Shown here piece by piece: positions 1 through 4,771 of a stretch of DNA of 5,128 nt. Source of the stretch: Nitrospirota bacterium (GTDB lineage: Bacteria > Nitrospirota > Nitrospiria > Nitrospirales > UBA8639). The translations under genes and the position numbers were made by a program. The stretch is from the NCBI GenBank assembly GCA_029879555.1, contig JAOUQB010000211.1:1-5128 (forward strand), written 5' to 3'. The notes beneath the pieces were generated by a model. That model was not told the DNA's origin, did no database searches, and worked only from the letters and a program-made list of their open reading frames with translations. Numbering within the stretch: position 1 is the first letter of the stretch; each line of letters opens with the position of its first letter.

Positions 1-6
1 ACCACC

Positions 7-579
7 ATGAATGAGGTTCAGGAGCCGATTGGCATTGTGGCTGAAATTCAATTGGACTTTCTTCAGCGTGCGGATCATGACGGATTGGATCTTCAATTTT
101 ACACGACACCTGGAAAATTTTCGCACTATGCGCAACAGTCAGTGATAGAAGCCCTCTACCGAGTAGTAGAGGCTGCCGGCTTGAACCCCGACTCATGGAC
201 CATTCGTTTTTCGTTGCCCTATCCGGGCGTGACCCTCTATGGCGAAAGTCTTTCGGCCATGGCGGCCCTCACGATTGTCTCACTGGCAAAAAATGAACCG
301 ATCGACGAAGAAACGGTCATGACAGGCACGGTAACTGAGGATGGGCATGTCGGAACGGTCGGCGGCGTCCCATTAAAAATTTTAGCGGCTCACGCCCAAC
401 ATTATCGCAAAGTCCTCATTCCGGAAGAATCGGATGTGGCTGATGGCGATTGGGAAACTCCGTTTCTTATGGAGGTGCTTCCCGTTGGTTCCATTAGTAA
501 AGCCTATCTCGCCTTGACGAACCGTCCACTTCGAACGTCATTCGTGAAACATCCCCTCACCGCCGGGTTGACCCCTTAG
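7..579 (+). CDS. Stand-alone Lon-type (S16) proteolytic domain protein, possibly 5'-partial
   Basis: The 190-residue product aligns by eye along its length with the Lon protease P domain, a Ser/Lys-dyad peptidase. Residues 8-12 (IGIVA) match the domain's opening strand. The GESLSAM segment (79-85) sits where Lon has DGPSAG, making S83 the probable nucleophile. MTGTVTEDGHVGTVGG (105-120) matches Lon's MTGE...GGL stretch, and K124 in VPLKILAAH matches the catalytic Lys. The S83-K124 distance is 41 residues, against 43 in E. coli Lon. No AAA+ ATPase, substrate-binding N-domain or membrane segment is visible, so energy-dependent unfolding would need a partner. The serine motif is altered (no Pro before Ser, Met for Gly), so activity is uncertain. 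The ATG lies six bases from the window edge and the frame stays open upstream, so the true start and any upstream domain cannot be judged. The S16-domain assignment is firm; the substrate is unknown. Confidence 0.8.
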   Translation: MNEVQEPIGIVAEIQLDFLQRADHDGLDLQFYTTPGKFSHYAQQSVIEALYRVVEAAGLNPDSWTIRFSLPYPGVTLYGESLSAMAALTIVSLAKNEPIDEETVMTGTVTEDGHVGTVGGVPLKILAAHAQHYRKVLIPEESDVADGDWETPFLMEVLPVGSISKAYLALTNRPLRTSFVKHPLTAGLTP

Positions 580-584
580 AGGGG
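572..584 (+). terminator. Small GC-rich hairpin at the stop codon, weak terminator candidate
   Basis: CCCCT (572-576) and AGGGG (580-584) form a perfect 5-bp stem whose 3-base loop is exactly the TAG stop codon of the Lon-domain gene. The following bases are only moderately T-rich (GTTGTCTTTCTG), so intrinsic termination would be inefficient. It may be a chance structure. Confidence 0.2.
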
Positions 585-689
585 GTTGTCTTTCTGACAT
601 ATTTTCGAAATCGAACGATGGTGTGTTCCCCTCAAGGAAAAAACCGATCCGTCCTCACTGTAGACGTTTCCTACATGGCCGAAAAGATA

Positions 690-713
690 ATGAAGGAATG
701 CTTGATTCTTCAT
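690..713 (+). repeat. Imperfect hairpin in the 580-801 non-coding gap
   Basis: ATGAAG-G-AAT (690-699) pairs with ATTCTTCAT (705-713). This gives a 9-bp stem with one bulged G (696) and a 5-base loop (700-704). No T-run follows, so it is not an intrinsic terminator. It lies about 90 bp before the next start codon and could be an RNA structure or a protein-binding dyad. Otherwise I see nothing in 580-801 except the ribosome binding site of the next gene. Confidence 0.3.
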
Positions 714-801
714 GGTGAATATTTCTATGGTGGGAAGATGTTTTTGAGGCTGACTCGACATCCTTCTTTTGTTTGGTTCTCGTGAGAGGGCAGGGTGAAC
801 T

Positions 802-1437
802 ATGATTGCTGAAGGCCAGACGTGTTTTGCGGTGGATATTGATAATGTCTTAGGGCGGGCAGAACCGGAAGTTCAACGGCTGTTTCATGAAATCACGGGA
901 TCCCCTTGGCCCATCGGTCAATATGGCAGTGCAGGAGGGTTGGATTCGAGCCAAATCGAGCGCTCGGTCATTGAGGAGATTTTTTCGCGGTTTCATGAAG
1001 AATCGATCCCTCAGTTGGCCTTGTACCCTGGTGCGAAATATGTTTTGGATATTCTTCACCAAACGTGTCGGATCATTATTGTGACAGCACGACGGCCCTA
1101 TTCGCGGCCACAAACATTGGCGTGGCTGACCGCCCACGGGCTTCCCTTCGATGCGCTGTACCATACCGAAGAAAAAACGGGGATTCCTGAATCGATCACC
1201 GTGGCCATTGACGATCATCCCGAGCATCTTGACAGTTATCGAGCAATCGGAGCACGGGTTTTTGTCATGGATCAACCCTGGAATCGTCAGGTGGAGAATT
1301 CGCATGTGATCCGTGTCAGTGGATGGGATTCTCTCTTGCAGTGGTGGCATTTCCGGGATTGTCACCCCTGGTCGAACCGGGTGTCTGAGACTCCCTCTCC
1401 TCACCAACTCTGGAACCCCCTCTCAATTCCTGCGTAA
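802..1437 (+). CDS. HAD-superfamily 5'(3')-deoxyribonucleotidase-like protein (NT5C type)
   Basis: The 211-residue protein carries the four haloacid-dehalogenase motifs in order. Motif I is AVDIDNVL (10-17), with nucleophile D12 and acid/base D14. Motif II is IIIVTARR (91-98), with T95. Motif III is K125 in HTEEKTGI, and motif IV is AIDDHPEH (135-142), with D137/D138 as Mg2+ ligands. The spacing, and a helical cap between motifs I and II, match the small cytosolic NT5C/YorS-like nucleotidase family, whose known members dephosphorylate deoxynucleoside monophosphates; the substrate here is inferred. There is no signal peptide, so it should be cytoplasmic. The start is supported by purine-rich GAGAGGG and AGGG sequences within about 15 bases upstream. 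The last ~28 residues (183-211) are Pro/Ser/Trp-rich and fall outside the HAD core, so they look like a lineage-specific tail. The gene stands alone, with gaps of 222 bp before and 166 bp after it. The fold is sure, the exact reaction less so. Confidence 0.82.
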   Translation: MIAEGQTCFAVDIDNVLGRAEPEVQRLFHEITGSPWPIGQYGSAGGLDSSQIERSVIEEIFSRFHEESIPQLALYPGAKYVLDILHQTCRIIIVTARRPYSRPQTLAWLTAHGLPFDALYHTEEKTGIPESITVAIDDHPEHLDSYRAIGARVFVMDQPWNRQVENSHVIRVSGWDSLLQWWHFRDCHPWSNRVSETPSPHQLWNPLSIPA

Positions 1438-1521
1438 GGGTGAGGCCCTGCGGTTTTCCAATTGATCCTTCTTTCGTACCATGTCGCAAGATTTGGCCGA
1501 TAGACACCGATAAGAGGAACG

Positions 1522-1587
1522 ATGGATATGCTCCGCTTGAGGTCTGTACCACCCACAACGCTTCATCCGACATGGTTCATCGGATAA
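1522..1587 (+). CDS. Possible 21-codon leader peptide / small ORF ahead of the response regulator
   Basis: An ATG at 1522 is preceded by GAGGA (1514-1518) at a short but workable spacing and opens a 21-codon frame (MDMLRLRSVPPTTLHPTWFIG) ending at TAA 1585-1587. That stop is 16 bases before the response-regulator ATG at 1604. Its 3' end runs through the inverted repeat at 1565-1585. This is the arrangement of a translated leader, but a frame this short also arises easily by chance. There is no run of one amino acid that would suggest classical attenuation. Low confidence. Confidence 0.18.
   Translation: MDMLRLRSVPPTTLHPTWFIG
1565..1585 (+). promoter_or_regulatory. 6-bp inverted repeat overlapping a -10-like hexamer
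   Basis: ATCCGA (1565-1570) and TCGGAT (1580-1585) form a perfect dyad with a 9-base spacer. It overlaps GATAAT (1583-1588), which matches the -10 consensus at five of six positions, though no convincing -35 lies 16-18 bp upstream. The dyad could be an operator or a hairpin next to the AGGAAG ribosome binding site (1595-1600) of the following gene. Confidence 0.3.
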
Positions 1588-1603
1588 TACGGTCAGGAAG
1601 ATA

Positions 1604-2089
1604 ATGGTCTATCCACCGCTGCACACCATTGTTTTGGTTGATGATAACCCCGATGATTGCGAATTGATTCAAGAGGCTTGGGCGGAATCACCCGTCGGAG
1701 ATCGCCTTCGAATGGTGAACTCTGGAACGGAGCTTCTTGATTATTTATACCGCCGAGGTCCGTTCGAGTTATCTACATCTGCACCGCGTCCCAGTGTTAT
1801 TTTATTAGATCTCAACATGCCTGGTCTGTCCGGAGCTGAAGTCTTGCAAGAAATCAAACGCGTTCCGGATCTTGCCTGTATTCCCGTTGTGATTTTGACG
1901 ACCTCAAAAGCTCCCAGAGATATCCTGCAAACGGCCGGTTTGGGCGTGAACGGCTATATGCAGAAACCCAATACCTTTGCAGGATACCTCCAAATTTTTT
2001 CCAATCTTCGAGATCATTGGGGGGAAATCCTTGACCGTCCTCTTTCCCGTGGGGGAGAGGATTGGAGCGGCAATCTCGCCTGGTGTTAA
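1604..2089 (+). CDS. Receiver-only response regulator (Rcp1/CheY-like)
   Basis: The 161-residue protein is one receiver domain with no DNA-binding or enzymatic output domain. The visible residues are the acidic pair D13/D14 (LVDDNPDD), phospho-acceptor D69 in ILLDLNMPG, the conserved T99 in VVILTTS, switch aromatic Y118 and the invariant K121 in YMQKP, so the phosphorylation site is complete. The LVDDNPDD opening, the insert around residues 50-60 and the LTTS motif are typical of the Rcp1-like subgroup, whose members often take phosphate from phytochrome-type or hybrid histidine kinases. The output would then be by protein-protein contact in the cytoplasm. No kinase gene is in the window, so it is an orphan here and its partner is unknown. 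The start is supported by AGGAAG at 1595-1600. Residues ~145-161 form a short tail beyond the receiver fold. Downstream lies a separate lipase gene with its own promoter. Confidence 0.92.
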   Translation: MVYPPLHTIVLVDDNPDDCELIQEAWAESPVGDRLRMVNSGTELLDYLYRRGPFELSTSAPRPSVILLDLNMPGLSGAEVLQEIKRVPDLACIPVVILTTSKAPRDILQTAGLGVNGYMQKPNTFAGYLQIFSNLRDHWGEILDRPLSRGGEDWSGNLAWC

Positions 2090-2166
2090 TACAGATTTCT
2101 TCCTCGCCTCGGCACACCTGATCCTTTTGTTGTACAGGGTAGCCTGCAGCATGCCCGCCTTGAAAA

Positions 2167-2178
2167 AAATCTAGATTT
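2167..2178. repeat. 12-bp perfect palindrome
   Basis: AAATCTAGATTT is a perfect self-complementary 12-mer in the gap between the response regulator and the lipase, about 45 bp before the predicted lipase -35. It may be a regulator site or chance in AT-rich sequence. Confidence 0.25.
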
Positions 2179-2223
2179 GTCTGTCTGCCTCACGTATGAT
2201 TCTTCTGATCAGTCCGACTCTTG

Positions 2224-2252
2224 TTGACGAGCGTGACTCTCCCTCGTCTACT
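2224..2252 (+). promoter_or_regulatory. Predicted sigma70-type promoter of the lipase gene
   Basis: TTGACG (2224-2229, five of six -35 consensus positions) and TCTACT (2247-2252, four of six -10 positions) are separated by exactly 17 bp. Transcription would begin near 2259, leaving a leader of about 15 bases that contains GGAGG (2263-2267) before the ATG at 2274. This spacing agrees with the start chosen for the lipase and argues against the ATG at 2196. Confidence 0.45.
2226..2248 (+). promoter_or_regulatory. Dyad spanning the lipase promoter, candidate operator
   Basis: GACGAG (2226-2231) and CTCGTC (2243-2248) are perfect inverted repeats with an 11-base spacer. The left arm overlaps the -35 and the right arm runs into the -10. 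Regulators that bind here could block or reshape the promoter. No regulator gene is adjacent, so this rests on symmetry and position alone. Confidence 0.3.
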
Positions 2253-2262
2253 TTTTCGCCGT

Positions 2263-2267
2263 GGAGG
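2263..2267 (+). promoter_or_regulatory. Ribosome binding site fixing the lipase start
   Basis: GGAGG lies 6 bases before ATG 2274 and directly against ATG 2268. It therefore selects 2274 over the in-frame ATGs at 2268 and 2196. Confidence 0.6.
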
Positions 2268-2273
2268 ATGCGT

Positions 2274-3074
2274 ATGAAGCTTAATTTGTTTGACCCACAC
2301 ACGACTCACTATCGTCATCAAAACGCGTGTCTGTTGGCCAAGGCGTCATTGATGGCGTATCAATCTTCCGATGTCATCCAACCGGAGGTTGAGCAATGGG
2401 GGTTTCCGCAATTTGCCTTCATGGATCGAAAGGATTCCCAAGCCTTTATGGCGGGGAATGCCGACATGATTATTATCGCCTTTCGCGGAACCGAGCCCAC
2501 GAATCTCAGGGATTGGATGACTGATTTGCGGATTCGTCGAAAAACCGGGCCGTATGGAAAGGTCCATCGAGGGTTTTTAAAGGGGTTTCAAGTGCTATGG
2601 CCAGAAATTCGGGCCACAGTGGCGAAGTGGCAAACTCAGGCCCAATCATTATGGTTAACCGGGCACAGTTTGGGTGGGGCGTTAGCCACGTTGGCCATGG
2701 CCTCTCTGGGGGAAGAAGCGAAACCTGTCCATGGGTTGTATACCTTTGGACAGCCTCGGGTTGGAGGAACGACCTTCGCACGGAATTTTGACCTTGATTT
2801 TAAGGCCCGGATGTTTCGATTTGTTAATAATAACGATGTGGTCACCCGTGTTCCGACGAGAGAAATGGGCTTTCGCCATGTCGGGCAAGTCCTCATGTTC
2901 GATACTTTTGGAAAGCTTCAAACGGACTTACATTTCTGGAATCATTTTTTGGATCGGGTGGCGGGGCGGGTGGCCGACCTTGGGAAACCCGGAACTGATG
3001 GGGTAAAGGACCACAGTATGGCTCAGTATCTCAAGCACCTTGGGCGAAAAGACAATCGGAAAAATTTGCTATAA
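2274..3074 (+). CDS. Class 3 lipase / alpha-beta hydrolase
   Basis: The 266-residue protein (from the 2274 start) is a class 3 lipase, a family of serine hydrolases acting on ester bonds of acylglycerols and other lipids. IIIAFRGTE (66-74) is the oxyanion strand. The nucleophile elbow is GHSLGG (130-135) with S132, the acid is D188 in FVNNNDVVTRVP, and the general base is H247 in KDHSMAQYL. The triad is therefore complete. No signal peptide or membrane helix is visible, so it is predicted to be cytoplasmic and its natural substrate is unknown. The frame is also open to an ATG at 2196, but that site has no ribosome binding site and lies upstream of the predicted promoter. The ATG at 2274 follows GGAGG (2263-2267) with a 6-base spacer and begins MKLNLFDP, a usual family N-terminus. 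The ATG at 2268 abuts the GGAGG and is unlikely. The gap of 184 bp from the response regulator suggests separate transcription. Confidence 0.88.
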   Translation: MKLNLFDPHTTHYRHQNACLLAKASLMAYQSSDVIQPEVEQWGFPQFAFMDRKDSQAFMAGNADMIIIAFRGTEPTNLRDWMTDLRIRRKTGPYGKVHRGFLKGFQVLWPEIRATVAKWQTQAQSLWLTGHSLGGALATLAMASLGEEAKPVHGLYTFGQPRVGGTTFARNFDLDFKARMFRFVNNNDVVTRVPTREMGFRHVGQVLMFDTFGKLQTDLHFWNHFLDRVAGRVADLGKPGTDGVKDHSMAQYLKHLGRKDNRKNLL

Positions 3075-3316
3075 ACCCTTAGTGTTTCTTGCCTTTTCCC
3101 GACTTGGGATTCTTCAAGTTTTCTCGGCGTGGGAATGAAGAAGTGCCTCCCTAGCCAGCCTTCTCGGCTTATCTGAACATGGTGAATTTCTCCTTCATCC
3201 GGGTACGAATTTCTTCCCTCCTCTAAAGTTCTCCTCACACTAACCGACATTATTGTATACAGATTGAGGCGAGGATGCGCTGTCGCACATCTTTGGCTAA
3301 CCCTTAGGTGTTTTTT
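3074..3316 (+). repeat. Near-direct repeat bounding the 3075-3307 non-coding gap
   Basis: AACCCTTAGTGTTTCTT (3074-3090), at the lipase stop codon, recurs as AACCCTTAGGTGTTTTTT (3299-3316). The copies share nine identical bases, then one inserted G, then TGTTT with one later substitution. The span given covers both copies and the 208 bases between them. No transposase or integrase is present in the gap, and I see no gene or RNA in it. The repeats may be relics of a duplication or chance. Confidence 0.25.
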
Positions 3317-3328
3317 GATCACCTGAAG
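3303..3328 (+). promoter_or_regulatory. Hairpin upstream of the acidic-tail gene
   Basis: CTTAGGTG (3303-3310) pairs with CACCT-G-AAG (3320-3328), giving 8 bp with one bulged G and a 9-base loop containing six T. It lies 33 bases before ATG 3362, in the likely 5' untranslated leader. Role unknown; possibly mRNA structure. Confidence 0.3.
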
Positions 3329-3361
3329 CGATTAGAAACCATGAGGAAAATGGGAACGGCT

Positions 3362-4567
3362 ATGAAAACACAATTTATCTTGATGAGTACGGTGGCGGTA
3401 TTGGGCGCATCGTTGGTAACCACAAGTTATGCGGCTCCTCCTTCGGAATACCTCCATTTCACGCGTCATCGCGATTCCAATGGCAATTTGCTCATGGGGC
3501 CGACGCAACACCAGGCAGAACCATCCGTGGTGCAAAAAATGGTGATGCCGTCCCAGCCAAAGACCTTTGAGCGACGGAGTACCGACTGGGGTATGAGCGT
3601 CCAGGAGGTTCAGGAGAATGAACCTATTCAATCCATCTGGGAACTCCAGCCTCCAGTCTTGGGCGACTTTGAACAACGAGTGGCGTACCACACCCAAATC
3701 GAAGGGGTGGAGGCGGCGTTAACCTATACGTTTTATCACAATCATTTAGGGCAGGCGAAATATGTCTTTGAGCCGCAACATGAGGATGCGGTGGAGTACG
3801 TGCAGGACTTCCAGACCATTAAAGGCTGGATCAGCCAAAGTTATGGAGCGCCGGCGTCTGCTCAAGAAATTTGGCTTGATACGCTCTATCAATATGATAA
3901 GAGTTTGTGGGGCCAAGCCCTGAAGCGTGGTCATTTGGTGATGGTGGCGGAGTGGAAAAACCCTGGGACGGACATTGTTCTTGTGTTGGACGGAGGGGAT
4001 GATACGGTTGGATTAGTGGCTGACTTTGCGAGTACCACGTTTGTTGTTCCTGTGTCGTTAGATACGGAAAGCGCAGCGCAACAAGTCCAAGAAGTCATTG
4101 AAGATACGACAATCCAAGAGGCCTTGCCAAACGAACCACTCTCAGATCCAGTCGTCGAAGAAGCGGCGGTGCAAGATTCATCACCCGTCATGGGGGGAAG
4201 CGGGGAATTTCACTCTGAAACAGAGGTGGCTTCCCAAACATCGGAACACGACATCCAGGATTTGCAAGAAATTGAACAGATGCTTAACGAAGAATTTCCT
4301 ATACAGGAAACAGGTGAGCCTGTGACTGAAGGCGGGCCGGTGGATAGTAGTATGGTTGAGCCCGTGAGTGAGATAGCCCCAATGGAGGATCAGGCTGCGC
4401 AAGCGTTGGGCAATCCAGAATCCGTGATTGAGGAAACTCTGGTAGAAGCCGACGCGACCGTCCACGCCTCAGTGGGTGCCGAAGAGGGCGAACAAGCCGT
4501 CACAGAGGAAGAAATGGTGGAGCAAATGATGGAAGCTGACACAGAATTAGCACCGCAACACCTCTAA
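3362..4567 (+). CDS. Exported protein of unknown function with a globular domain and an acidic, Lys/Arg-free C-terminal tail
   Basis: The 401-residue product starts with a Sec-type signal peptide: MK, a hydrophobic stretch, then SYA|A with cleavage near residue 24-25. No lipobox Cys is seen, so it should be a soluble periplasmic or secreted protein. Residues ~76-222 form one domain (WGMSVQEVQ..., YTFYHNHLGQAKYVF, WISQSYGAP, WGQALKRGHLVMVAEW, DIVLVLDGG). It resembles an uncharacterised exported-protein domain I recall from Nitrospira/Geobacter-like genomes, but I cannot name a function. Residues ~233-401 are a low-complexity Glu/Val/Pro/Gln tail with about 44 Asp/Glu and no Lys or Arg. It is probably disordered and may bind cations or basic partners. 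I chose ATG 3362 because GGGAA (3352-3356) lies 5 bases upstream and it gives a clean signal peptide. The ATGs at 3341 and 3350 or the GTG at 3308 are in frame, and 3341 would also give an acceptable signal peptide. A strong terminator follows. Confidence 0.7.
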   Translation: MKTQFILMSTVAVLGASLVTTSYAAPPSEYLHFTRHRDSNGNLLMGPTQHQAEPSVVQKMVMPSQPKTFERRSTDWGMSVQEVQENEPIQSIWELQPPVLGDFEQRVAYHTQIEGVEAALTYTFYHNHLGQAKYVFEPQHEDAVEYVQDFQTIKGWISQSYGAPASAQEIWLDTLYQYDKSLWGQALKRGHLVMVAEWKNPGTDIVLVLDGGDDTVGLVADFASTTFVVPVSLDTESAAQQVQEVIEDTTIQEALPNEPLSDPVVEEAAVQDSSPVMGGSGEFHSETEVASQTSEHDIQDLQEIEQMLNEEFPIQETGEPVTEGGPVDSSMVEPVSEIAPMEDQAAQALGNPESVIEETLVEADATVHASVGAEEGEQAVTEEEMVEQMMEADTELAPQHL

Positions 4568-4580
4568 TGTTAGAGGGTGT
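4558..4580 (+). repeat. Hairpin over the stop codon of the acidic-tail gene
   Basis: ACACCTCT (4558-4565) pairs with AGAGG-G-TGT (4572-4580), with one bulged G (4577) and a 6-base loop. The stop codon TAA (4565-4567) lies across the stem end and loop. No T-run follows, so it is not a terminator by itself. It may help protect the mRNA 3' end. Confidence 0.25.
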
Positions 4581-4627
4581 CAAAAGCCAGAACGTGTAAA
4601 GCAAAAGCCTAAGAATTTTCTCAATGT

Positions 4628-4667
4628 AATGCTAGGAGAGTGGAAACATTCTCCTAGCATTTTTTTT
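4628..4667 (+). terminator. Strong Rho-independent terminator
   Basis: AATGCTAGGAGA (4628-4639) and TCTCCTAGCATT (4650-4661) are perfect complements. The stem continues through G-T, T-A and G-C pairs to a GAAA tetraloop (4643-4646), giving 15 bp in total. Eight T follow directly (4660-4667, the first two inside the stem). It lies 60 bases after the acidic-tail gene on the + strand. On the - strand the stem is not followed by a T-run, so it acts mainly in one direction. Confidence 0.93.
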
Positions 4668-4771
4668 AAGGGATAACTGTTTTTTCTTATCTTCCACTGG
4701 ACGTTCGCTGGGTATCAGATTGAAGCCGGACGATTTCCCTCGCCTCCCCTTCAACTTGAAAACGTCTTCTT

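Noticed and set aside
576..761. Minus-strand 61-codon frame in the Lon/HAD gap
   Set aside because: A purine-rich AGAAGG abuts its ATG with no spacer, and the product has no family resemblance or clear protein-like pattern.
850..1407. Long open frame on the minus strand (about 185 codons) opposite the HAD gene
   Set aside because: It lies wholly antisense to a gene with all four HAD motifs. Its product has no recognisable domain and is a composition shadow.
3110..3142. TTCTTCA / TGAAGAA inverted repeat as a lipase terminator
   Set aside because: A seven-bp AT-rich stem with a 19-base loop and no T-run is too weak to call.
3251..3261. TATTGTATACA as a promoter -10 for the exported-protein gene
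   Set aside because: TATACA fits only four of six positions and nothing resembling a -35 lies 16-18 bp upstream. The promoter of this gene remains unplaced.
3023..3322. Minus-strand 99-codon frame covering the 3075-3307 gap
   Set aside because: The product looks random, it overlaps the lipase 3' end, and no ribosome binding site is evident.
3308..3361. Upstream GTG start (3308) for the exported protein
   Set aside because: It would place 18 charged residues before the signal peptide and run the coding region through the hairpin at 3303-3328, with no ribosome binding site before the GTG.
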